The notes beneath the pieces are model-generated. The model had not been told where the DNA came from. It saw nothing but the letters and a program-made list of their open reading frames with translations, and did not search any database. This document shows positions 8,444-15,166 of a stretch of 26,683 nt of DNA, piece after piece; the stretch's first letter is position 1, and each line of letters opens with the position of its first letter. The stretch comes from JAYFRC01 sp034926415. Its GTDB lineage: Bacteria; Bacillota; Clostridia; Oscillospirales; Oscillospiraceae. Where the stretch lies: positions 1 through 26,683 of the forward strand of contig JAYFRC010000058.1 of the NCBI GenBank assembly GCA_034926415.1, written 5' to 3'. A program made the position numbers and the translations under genes.

Positions 8444-9284
8444 TGAGCATATCCTCCACATAGGTCGGCAAGGCAAACGCGCCGCGGTGCAGATTGGTGT
8501 TGTAATAGCGGGTCGGGATGTTCAGCGCGTTCCACTCATCGCTCCGAAGATCATCTATCGGAAGCAGTGACTTTGAGGAAAACCCAAACAGCCAGTGACC
8601 CGACGGATAGGTGGGAATATGGGCCTGATACACACGGCTTACCGGAAACGTCTGAGCGATGTGCCGGTGTGCGGAGCGCATGGCTTTCGCATCCTCGGCA
8701 TAGAAGGGGCTCTCGTGCTGATTCAGCATGATGCCGTTTTCAGTGAGGGCTTTATGGCAGCTGCCGTAAAACTCCCGCGTAAACAGCACTTCGCCGGGAC
8801 CGAACGGGTCGGTGGAGTCCACGATGATAAGGTCGTAGGCGTTCTCCGCATGGCGGACAAATTTAATGCCGTCCTGAAAGTGAAGGTGCACGCGCGCGTC
8901 GTCTAAGCCGCAGGCCGTTCCGGGCAGGTATTCCCGGCAGACCGCAACCACCCGCTCGTCGATCTCCACGATGTCGATGCGCTCGATGCTCTTGTATTTT
9001 GAAAGCTCGCGCGCCGCGCCGCCGTCGCCGGCGCCGATAATCAGCACTTTTCGGATATTCGGATTCACCGCCATGGCGGGGTGGGTAATCATCTCATGGT
9101 AAATGAATTCGTCACGCTCGGTCAGCATAATAATGCCGTCCAGAGTCAGAAAGCGGCCGAATTCGAACGAGTCGAACACCGAGATCGTCTGGTAATTGCT
9201 TGTCTCCCGGTGAAGCTGAGCGTTAACCTTAATCGAAAAGCGCACGTTGGGCGTATGATATTCGCTGTACCACAGGTCGTCCAT
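8433..9284 (-). CDS. speE: Spermidine synthase (aminopropyltransferase)
   Basis: Moves the aminopropyl group of decarboxylated SAM onto putrescine (or agmatine). The 283-aa protein has the SAM-type fold with GAGDGG, the catalytic-loop motif VDSTDPFGPGEVLF, and IPTYPSG near the C-terminus, all diagnostic of SpeE. Its length fits bacterial SpeE. The ATG at 9284 follows AAAGGAG and starts one base after the speA stop; its end overlaps speB. SpeD at the head of the same operon supplies the aminopropyl donor. Acceptor choice (putrescine or agmatine) is open. Confidence 0.94.
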   Translation of the reverse strand: MDDLWYSEYHTPNVRFSIKVNAQLHRETSNYQTISVFDSFEFGRFLTLDGIIMLTERDEFIYHEMITHPAMAVNPNIRKVLIIGAGDGGAARELSKYKSIERIDIVEIDERVVAVCREYLPGTACGLDDARVHLHFQDGIKFVRHAENAYDLIIVDSTDPFGPGEVLFTREFYGSCHKALTENGIMLNQHESPFYAEDAKAMRSAHRHIAQTFPVSRVYQAHIPTYPSGHWLFGFSSKSLLPIDDLRSDEWNALNIPTRYYNTNLHRGAFALPTYVEDMLNEK

Positions 9285-9285
9285 C

Positions 9286-10734
9286 TTATTCTCCTTTCAG
9301 AACGTTTAACCGACGGATATCCATATTCTCCGGGCCGGTCAGCACGCATCCCTTTTCTTTGGCATATTGTATATACGCCACGATTTCCGGCGTAATCAGC
9401 TCGCCGGGAGCCAGAACGGGGATTCCGGGCGGGTAGCACATTACGAATTCAGAGCATATCCGGCCCTCGCATGCCTCAAGCGGAAGGCTTTCCTTTTCCG
9501 CATAAAATGCCGTCTGGGGGGATCGCATCACGGCGGGGCTGATGTATTCGCCCGCCAGCATATCCCGGTTGTCCCGTTTATATATCCGGCGGATTTCCGC
9601 AAGGGAGCTTATCAGCCGCTCTATATTTTTGTTCTTGTCTCCAATGGAAATATAAGCCAGTATGTTGCCAAGGTCCCCAAACTCGATCTGAATGCCGTAT
9701 TCGTCACGGAGCAGGTCGTAGACCTCAATCCCCGCCAGCCCCAGTCCCAGCGTGTTGACGGACAGCTTGGTGGTGTCAAAATCAAAGACGCTGTCTCCGT
9801 TGATAAGCTCTTTGGAGTATGCGTAGTAATCGCCGATGGCGTTTATCTCGTCCCGGGCATACTGCGCGAAGCGCTGGACCTTGTCAAAAATTTCCTCGCC
9901 CCGCAGCGCGAGGTTCCGCCTAGATATATCAAGACTTGATAGGAGGAGATATGACCCGCTGGTGGTCTGGGTAAGATTGATTATCTGGCGGACGTATTGG
10001 GCGTTGACCCGCTCCCCGCAGAGCAGCAGGGAGCTCTGGGTCAGAGAGCCGCCGGACTTGTGCATGCTTACCGCGGCCATATCCGCGCCCGCCGCCATGG
10101 CGGAGAGGGGCATGTTTTTGCCGAAGTAAAAATGCGTGCCGTGGGCCTCGTCGGCCAAAACCTGCAGGCCGCTCTGATGGGCGAGCTGCGTAATTTGTCT
10201 TAAATCGGAACAGATGCCGTAATAGGTCGGATTGTTGAGAAGGATGGCCTTTGCGCCGGGGTGCGCGGCGATAGTTCGCCGGACGTCCTCCACGGACATC
10301 CCCAGCGCGATTCCAAGACGCCTGTCCGTCTGCGGGTTAAGATAGACGGGCACGGCTCCGCAGAGAACCAGGGCGTTGATTACGCTCTGGTGGACGTTGC
10401 GGGGCAGAATGATCTCGTCTCCGCTTTTCACGACGGAGAGGATCATTGCCTGTACGGCGGAGGTAGTGCCTCCCACCATGAAAAAGGAGTGTGCCGCGCC
10501 GAAGGCCTCGGCGGCCAGTTCCTCCGCCTCCCGGATCACGCCCACGGGATGGCAGAGATTGTCAAGCGGCTTCATGGAGTTTACATCCACCGACAGACAG
10601 CTTTCTCCAAGAAATTCGGTTAGCTGCGGGTTGCCTTTTCCGCGCTTGTGGCCGGGTACGTCGAAGGGGACAAGCCTCTCACGCCGCATCCGCTCCAGAG
10701 CATCGAGCAGAGGAGCACGTGTCTGATCATTCAA
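9286..10734 (-). CDS. speA: Orn/Lys/Arg decarboxylase, probably arginine decarboxylase
   Basis: PLP-dependent fold-I decarboxylase of the short (about 480 aa) type found in Bacillus and Clostridia. Visible motifs are PFDVPGHKRG at the N-terminus, DEAHG (195-199) and the PLP lysine in SMHKSGGS (K226). It lacks the response-regulator-like wing domain of the long E. coli forms. The start is TTG at 10734, overlapping the speD stop as TTGA; AGGAGG lies seven bases before it, inside the last codons of speD. A downstream agmatinase argues for arginine rather than lysine or ornithine as substrate, giving agmatine. Substrate is inferred from context. Confidence 0.9.
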   Translation of the reverse strand: MNDQTRAPLLDALERMRRERLVPFDVPGHKRGKGNPQLTEFLGESCLSVDVNSMKPLDNLCHPVGVIREAEELAAEAFGAAHSFFMVGGTTSAVQAMILSVVKSGDEIILPRNVHQSVINALVLCGAVPVYLNPQTDRRLGIALGMSVEDVRRTIAAHPGAKAILLNNPTYYGICSDLRQITQLAHQSGLQVLADEAHGTHFYFGKNMPLSAMAAGADMAAVSMHKSGGSLTQSSLLLCGERVNAQYVRQIINLTQTTSGSYLLLSSLDISRRNLALRGEEIFDKVQRFAQYARDEINAIGDYYAYSKELINGDSVFDFDTTKLSVNTLGLGLAGIEVYDLLRDEYGIQIEFGDLGNILAYISIGDKNKNIERLISSLAEIRRIYKRDNRDMLAGEYISPAVMRSPQTAFYAEKESLPLEACEGRICSEFVMCYPPGIPVLAPGELITPEIVAYIQYAKEKGCVLTGPENMDIRRLNVLKGE

Positions 10735-11507
10735 CGCTCGACCTCCTGATAGATGTTGTTTCCGCTGAAAATCTCTATCATCTCGCGGCGGAGCGAATTG
10801 GTGATGTCAAGCCGGGTCTTCGGCGGGATTTCGTATACGTCGAGATTGAACAGGTAGTTTTGCAGCACAAGGTCTTTGATGAGCATTTTTGTGTGGAACA
10901 GGTTGGCCTGGTAGACATTAATATCGACGGCGTCATACTTTTGCAGGATGTCGCGGCTGATATAATCCTGAATGGAGGTGATATTGTGGTCCATAAACAG
11001 CTTTTTACCCTCTATGCTCCGGGTGAAGCCCCGCACGCGGTAGTCCATGGTGATAATGTCGGAATCAAAGCTCCCGATTAGAAAATCCAGAGTGGAAAGT
11101 GGGGTGATCTCTCCGCAGGTGGCTACGTCTATGTCCACCCTGAAGGTGGCGATGGAGGTTTCAGGATGGTATTCCGGGTAGGTGTGCACGGTGACGTGGC
11201 TTTTATCCAGGTGCGCCACAACCGTTTCGCCGCTGCGGGCTTTTACCATGCTCTCCTCCGCGATCAGAAAGGTGACGCTAGCGCCCTGAGGCTCGTAATC
11301 CTGCTTTGATATGTTCAGCACCGTCGCTCCGATCATCTCGGTCAGTTTTGTAAGGATCGCCGTCAGCCGTTCCGAATTGTACTGCTCGTTTATATACTTG
11401 ATATAGTCCTGCTGCTCCCGCGCCGTCTTGGCGTAGCAGATGTCGTAGATGTTGAAACTCAGCGACTTGGTAAGATTGTTGAACCCGTACAATTTTAGTT
11501 TTTCCAT
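10731..11507 (-). CDS. speD: S-adenosylmethionine decarboxylase proenzyme (E. coli class)
   Basis: Makes decarboxylated SAM, the aminopropyl donor for SpeE. The motif AHLDKSHVTVHTYPE contains the self-cleavage site, predicted between K102 and S103, where the serine becomes the pyruvoyl group. The length (258 aa from the chosen start) matches the E. coli-type enzyme of about 264 aa rather than the short Bacillus type. I chose ATG 11507 (MEKLKLYG) because GGGGTGG lies just before it; an upstream start would run through the leader terminator and read a Cys/Trp/Phe-rich stretch unlike SpeD. It is the first gene of the polyamine operon and overlaps speA by four bases. Expression is probably controlled in its long leader. 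Confidence 0.94.
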   Translation of the reverse strand: MEKLKLYGFNNLTKSLSFNIYDICYAKTAREQQDYIKYINEQYNSERLTAILTKLTEMIGATVLNISKQDYEPQGASVTFLIAEESMVKARSGETVVAHLDKSHVTVHTYPEYHPETSIATFRVDIDVATCGEITPLSTLDFLIGSFDSDIITMDYRVRGFTRSIEGKKLFMDHNITSIQDYISRDILQKYDAVDINVYQANLFHTKMLIKDLVLQNYLFNLDVYEIPPKTRLDITNSLRREMIEIFSGNNIYQEVER

Positions 11508-11539
11508 AATACCACCCCAAACACAATAAAAAACACAAT

Positions 11540-11568
11540 AAAAAAAGTGCCACAGCGTACTGTGACAC
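11540..11568 (-). terminator. Rho-independent terminator in the speD leader
   Basis: On the minus strand GTGTCACAG and CTGTGGCAC (one G-U) form a 9-bp stem with a TACG loop, followed by seven T. It ends 33 bases before the speD ATG and lies downstream of the only good promoter seen, so read-through is needed to express the operon. The tail holds two exact copies of TTTTTTATTGTG. It is either an attenuator or the end of the small ORF just before it. Confidence 0.75.
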
Positions 11569-11574
11569 AACAAA

Positions 11575-11772
11575 TCAAACGTTCAAATCATATAAGCCAC
11601 GGGCTATAAAATCAACCTCCCCGCTCTTTTGGCGGAGCGAGTCTGCCCGCTGTTTAGATGTTTCAGAGTCTATATAGTAAGAACTACTTTTACTACTCTT
11701 ATTGACCGTTTCACAAGCGTGTACACTAGTACACTTGGTTATGAAGTAACCAACTGGCAATTGAGTTGCCAA
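11575..11772 (-). CDS. Doubtful 65-codon ORF in the speD leader
   Basis: A minus-strand frame from a TTG at 11772 to a TGA at 11575-11577 gives a Ser/Lys-rich 65-aa peptide ending ARGLYDLNV; the frame is open only eight codons further upstream. No ribosome site is visible before the TTG. Its first third overlaps several adjacent hairpins, which suggests RNA structure rather than protein. The terminator follows seven bases after the stop. It may be a leader peptide, a remnant of a mobile element, or chance. I do not recognise the sequence. Confidence 0.25.
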   Translation of the reverse strand: MATQLPVGYFITKCTSVHACETVNKSSKSSSYYIDSETSKQRADSLRQKSGEVDFIARGLYDLNV

Positions 11773-11825
11773 CTTATAAAATTTGCGCTTTTAACGCAAT
11801 CAATAAGGTGAGGCAGGGCCTCACC
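11719..11825 (-). promoter_or_regulatory. Hairpin array in the speD leader
   Basis: Five short inverted repeats stand almost back to back: 11807-11825 (8-bp stem, GGTGAGGC/GCCTCACC), 11783-11799 (TTGCG/CGCAA), 11755-11771 (TGGCAA/TTGCCA), 11735-11753 (TTGGTTA/TAACCAA) and 11719-11734 (GTGTAC/GTACAC). The last three are separated by one base or none. A sixth, CGCTC/GAGCG, lies at 11622-11639, before the terminator. This order suits a structured leader RNA. It matches no riboswitch class that I can name. Confidence 0.5.
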
Positions 11826-11917
11826 ACCGGCAGCTGCCGCGCTGTCGGCATGACCTTGAATTTCGAAAACGAAACCGGTCAAAAGTGTTCTCGCTATATG
11901 CAATCGAAAACGCATTT

Positions 11918-11947
11918 ATCATAAGGTATAACCGGTGGTTTTGTCAA
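11918..11947 (-). promoter_or_regulatory. Promoter of the polyamine operon
   Basis: Minus strand: TTGACA (11947-11942), 18-base spacer, TATGAT (11923-11918). Transcription would start near 11911, giving a leader of about 400 bases to speD. The -35 element overlaps that of a plus-strand promoter. Confidence 0.7.
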
Positions 11948-11969
11948 GGGGTTTCGACAAAAGTATCAT
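11941..11969 (+). promoter_or_regulatory. Divergent promoter, probably for asnB, with operator-like inverted repeat
   Basis: TTGTCA (11941-11946), 17-base spacer, TATCAT (11964-11969). Its -35 box overlaps the minus-strand TTGACA, so both operons start from one site. TTGTC at 11941-11945 and GACAA at 11956-11960 form an inverted repeat that covers the shared element and could be an operator. The transcript would run about 210 bases to asnB through a terminator-like hairpin. The rest of 11970-12120 shows no other clear feature. Confidence 0.5.
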
Positions 11970-12124
11970 ATGGAAATTTTATAATCTGATTCAATGCGGC
12001 ATCGTCTTATGTAACTGTTTTGAAAAAAATGAGCAAAATAATACTTGACCACATTTGATAAAAATGAAAACCGAAGTATTTACGCATATTCTGCATTTTT
12101 TCGAATATATACAATTGAAGAACG

Positions 12125-12165
12125 GCAAAGGCGTTGTCCTGGTAGGGGGACGTCTTTGCTTTTTT
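12125..12165 (+). terminator. Leader terminator / attenuator before asnB
   Basis: The arms at 12125-12135 and 12149-12159 (GCAAAG/CTTTGC at the base, two G-U pairs higher up) give an 11-bp stem followed by six T. The asnB ribosome site GGAGG starts only six bases later. No plus-strand gene lies upstream, so this is a leader element. The T-box core sequence that often controls amino-acid genes is not visible. Confidence 0.6.
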
Positions 12166-12183
12166 AGTTTGGAGGAAAAGACT

Positions 12184-14028
12184 ATGTGCGGAATTGCCGG
12201 GTTTTGTAATTTTCAGGAGGACTTTTTAAGAGAGCGGGAGCAATGGAGTCAGGTGCTGGTTCTGATGCGCGAATCTATCGCCCACAGGGGACACGACCAG
12301 ACGGGCGAATATCTTTCAAGCAGCGTTGGCTTTGCGCATACGCGCCTTTCTATCCGCGATATAATCGGCGGAACACAGCCGATGCTGCGCAGCAAGGATG
12401 GCGATTTGTATGGGATCATTTATAACGGCGAGGTGTACAATGCCGATGAACTGACTCAGGACCTGAAACGTCTCGGCTATATTTTTGAAACCACCTGCGA
12501 TACCGAAGTCCTGCTGAACGCCTATATAGCTTACGGAGCGGATTTTGTGACAAAGCTGAACGGCATATTTGCATTTGCAATCTGGGACGGCCGGCGGCAG
12601 GAGCTGCTGTTGTTCCGCGACCATGCCGGGGTAAAGCCTCTGTTTTATACAAAGCAGAACGATACTCTCATCTTTGCTTCGGAGATAAAGGCGCTGTTTT
12701 GCCATCCCGCGGTCAAGCCCGAGGCGGATGAAAACAGCTTTCGGGAAATTTTCGGAATCGGCCCGGCGCGCACCCCGGGATGCGGCGTCTTTCACGGCAT
12801 ATCGGAAGTCCGCCCCGGCTGCAAAGTGGTCTTTACTGCCTCCGGAATGCGGGAGGAGGCTTACTGGGCGCTGAAGGCGCGCCCGCACACCGAAAACTAT
12901 ACCGAAACCGTGGCTCATGTCTCTTATTTGATTCGGGATGCCGTGGAACGCCAGATGGTATCGGATGTTCCGGTATGCAGCTTTTTATCGGGCGGCGTGG
13001 ACTCAAGTGTAGTCACCGCGCTTGCTTCGAAATATCTGCAGGGGCAGGGTGCCCATCTTAATACATTTTCGTTTGATTTCACCGGAAACGATAAATATTT
13101 TAAGAGCAATGCTTTTCAGCCTACGCGCGATCAGCCATTTGTGGATCAGATGCTGGAACTGTATCCGCTGAATCATACCTCGCTGAAGTGTACCGAGAGT
13201 CACCTGGTCGAGCGGCTGCCGGCGGCTGTTTTCGCAAAAGACCTTCCGGGCATGACGGATGTAGACGCCTCGCTGCTGCATTTTTGCGGTCTTGTCGCGC
13301 AGAAGAACAAGGTCGCGCTGACGGGCGAATGCGCCGATGAGATATTCGGCGGGTACCCGTGGTTTTACCGTCCGGATCTTCTGGCGATGGACGGGTTTCC
13401 GTGGTCCAACGATTTCTATGCCCGGACCGCGCTGCTGCGTGCGGACATTGTCAAATCTCTGGATATTGAGGGGTATGCGTATAACCGCTATCAGGAATCG
13501 CTGCGCCAGACGCCGCTCCTTCCCGGCGAATCAGAAGAGAAACAGCGCCGGCGTGAGATCAGCTGGCTTAACATGCGCTGGTTCATGCAGACGCTTCTGA
13601 ACCGTATGGATTTCACCAGCATGGCGAGCGGACTGGAAGCGCGCGTGCCGTTTGCCGATCACAGGATCATAGAATACCTGTATAATGTGCCGTGGGAGAT
13701 GAAATATAGACCCGGCCTTGAAAAAGCGCTGCTCCGGGACGCCTGCCAGGATCTGCTGCCGCCGGAGATTTTATACCGCAAGAAAAGCCCTTATCCCAAA
13801 ACCTATGATCCGTCCTACGAACGCATTCTGGCGCAGCAGCTGCACGAGGTCCTCCTGGACGGTAGCGCGCCGATCAATCGTTTCCTCAATCCGCAGAAAG
13901 CCGAGCGCTTCCTCTCCGCACCGAAAGATTACGGCCGCCCATGGTTTGGCCAGCTGATGGCCGGCCCGCAAATGATCGCCTACCTGCTCCAGGTAAATAC
14001 CTGGATGCTGCATTACGGAGTTGGCTGA
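12184..14028 (+). CDS. asnB: Asparagine synthetase B, glutamine-hydrolysing
   Basis: Makes asparagine from aspartate, ATP and glutamine-derived ammonia. The protein starts MCGIAGF; once Met is removed the Cys becomes the N-terminal nucleophile of the class II glutaminase domain (about 2-200), which fixes the start at 12184, nine bases after GGAGG. A longer in-frame start exists upstream but would bury this Cys. The synthetase domain (about 225-600) holds the ATP pyrophosphatase loop SGGVDSS (269-275) and ALTGECADEIFGGYPW. At 614 aa it has normal length. It stands alone between the polyamine and van operons, with its own leader hairpin and terminator. Confidence 0.95.
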   Translation: MCGIAGFCNFQEDFLREREQWSQVLVLMRESIAHRGHDQTGEYLSSSVGFAHTRLSIRDIIGGTQPMLRSKDGDLYGIIYNGEVYNADELTQDLKRLGYIFETTCDTEVLLNAYIAYGADFVTKLNGIFAFAIWDGRRQELLLFRDHAGVKPLFYTKQNDTLIFASEIKALFCHPAVKPEADENSFREIFGIGPARTPGCGVFHGISEVRPGCKVVFTASGMREEAYWALKARPHTENYTETVAHVSYLIRDAVERQMVSDVPVCSFLSGGVDSSVVTALASKYLQGQGAHLNTFSFDFTGNDKYFKSNAFQPTRDQPFVDQMLELYPLNHTSLKCTESHLVERLPAAVFAKDLPGMTDVDASLLHFCGLVAQKNKVALTGECADEIFGGYPWFYRPDLLAMDGFPWSNDFYARTALLRADIVKSLDIEGYAYNRYQESLRQTPLLPGESEEKQRRREISWLNMRWFMQTLLNRMDFTSMASGLEARVPFADHRIIEYLYNVPWEMKYRPGLEKALLRDACQDLLPPEILYRKKSPYPKTYDPSYERILAQQLHEVLLDGSAPINRFLNPQKAERFLSAPKDYGRPWFGQLMAGPQMIAYLLQVNTWMLHYGVG

Positions 14029-14102
14029 CCCCCATAGGAAGCCGGACGGTATGTGCGCTTTTGCTGCCGGTGCTCGGTATATCAGGAGACGCTTTCAAAA
14101 TG

Positions 14103-14136
14103 AGGAAATCTGGAAATTTCAGATTTCCTAATTTTT
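14103..14136 (+). terminator. Terminator of asnB
   Basis: Perfect 10-bp arms, AGGAAATCTG (14103-14112) and CAGATTTCCT (14120-14129), loop of seven bases, followed by AATTTTTT. It lies 75 bases after the asnB stop and separates it from the van promoter. Confidence 0.85.
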
Positions 14137-14214
14137 TAATTGACCATAAATTGTGAGCTTACATATATTTAAGATCTTCGTCGCTTTTTCGGAGCGATAG
14201 CTGCTCCTTTCAAC

Positions 14215-14243
14215 TTGATTTATTCGAGATAGCGAAATATAAT
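14215..14243 (+). promoter_or_regulatory. Promoter of the vanURS genes
   Basis: TTGATT (14215-14220), 17-base spacer, perfect TATAAT (14238-14243). It lies about 30 bases before the vanU ATG, whose ribosome site is AGAGGTG. It corresponds in position to the regulatory-gene promoter of known vanG operons. Confidence 0.75.
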
Positions 14244-14271
14244 AGTCGATATAAACCGTTAGAGGTGTATT

Positions 14272-14478
14272 ATGGATTATACGACGTTAAAAGAGGCAAG
14301 CGAGCGGTGGGGAATAAGCGCCCGCATGATAAACTATTACTGCGCGATGGGCCGTATTCCCGGCGCGGTGAAAATGGCAAGCGTCTGGCTTGTTCCAAAG
14401 GACGCGCGAAAGCCGACGGACAGACGGAAAATGCGTAGCATAGGTAAAGATGCGGGAGGAAACGATGAGTCAGAATGA
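14272..14478 (+). CDS. vanU: Small helix-turn-helix regulator, VanU-like
   Basis: A 68-aa protein with a MerR/excisionase-type winged helix: LKEASERWGISARMINYYCAMGRIPGA reads as helix-turn-helix with the conserved WGIS and GRIPGA turns, then WLVPKDARKP as the wing. Such a gene heads vanG operons as vanU, where it is a predicted regulator acting with VanRS. Its end overlaps the vanR start by 14 bases, so translation is probably coupled. Context is the main reason for the name; similar small HTH proteins occur elsewhere in Clostridia. Confidence 0.8.
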   Translation: MDYTTLKEASERWGISARMINYYCAMGRIPGAVKMASVWLVPKDARKPTDRRKMRSIGKDAGGNDESE

Positions 14479-15166
14479 TAAGATATTGATAGTTGACGAC
14501 GAGCATGAGATCGCCGATCTTGTGGAAGTTTATCTGAAAAGCGAAAATTATTCGGTGTTTAAGTTTTATAATGCCGCGGATGCCCTGGCCTGCGTCGAGC
14601 GCGAGGACCTGAGCCTTGCTATTCTGGATGTCATGCTGCCGGACATGAGCGGATTTGCGCTATGCCAGAAAATTCGCGAAAATCACCTGTTTCCCATCAT
14701 CATGCTGACCGCCAAGGTGGAGGATACGGATAAAATCACGGGGCTGACTCTCGGGGCCGACGACTACATAACAAAGCCGTTTCATCCGCTGGAGCTGGTT
14801 GCCCGCGTAAAAACGCAGCTGCGCCGCTATACGCGTTACAATACCGCAAACGCCCTCCCGCCTGAAAGCCGGGAGTTCGAATTTGCCGGTCTTTATGTCT
14901 GTCAGGACAGCCATAAATGCACGTTGTATGGAAAAGAGCTGGCGCTGACGCCCATAGAGTTCAATATTCTTTGGTATCTCTGTGAGCGCCGCGGAAAGGT
15001 TGTCTCATCGGAAGAACTGTTCGAGGCCGTGTGGGGGGAGAAATATCTCGATAATAACAACACCGTCATGGCGCACATCGCGAGACTCCGGGAAAAAATG
15101 CGCGAACCAAGCCGGAAGCCGAAATTTGTGAAGACCGTGTGGGGAGTGGGGTATACCATTGAGTAA
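14465..15166 (+). CDS. vanR: OmpR-family response regulator, VanR
   Basis: A 233-aa regulator: receiver domain (about 1-120) with DD at 11-12, phospho-acceptor D55 in AILDVMLPD, and K104 in TKPF, then a winged-helix DNA-binding domain ending VKTVWGVGYTIE. I chose ATG 14465 because GGGAGGA lies just before it; an in-frame ATG at 14450 would place that site inside the gene. Its stop overlaps the vanS start by eight bases. In the VanRS system, phosphorylated VanR switches on the resistance genes. The neighbouring van genes support VanR over a general PhoB-like regulator. Confidence 0.9.
   Translation: MSQNDKILIVDDEHEIADLVEVYLKSENYSVFKFYNAADALACVEREDLSLAILDVMLPDMSGFALCQKIRENHLFPIIMLTAKVEDTDKITGLTLGADDYITKPFHPLELVARVKTQLRRYTRYNTANALPPESREFEFAGLYVCQDSHKCTLYGKELALTPIEFNILWYLCERRGKVVSSEELFEAVWGEKYLDNNNTVMAHIARLREKMREPSRKPKFVKTVWGVGYTIE

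Noticed and set aside
12055..12183. Upstream extension of asnB by 43 residues
   Set aside because: The catalytic Cys must be at position 2 after the initiator Met, and GGAGG stands right before the ATG at 12184. The extension would also translate the leader hairpin.
11970..12183. T-box riboswitch for asnB
   Set aside because: A terminator-like hairpin is present, but the conserved T-box sequence and a specifier-loop structure are not visible.
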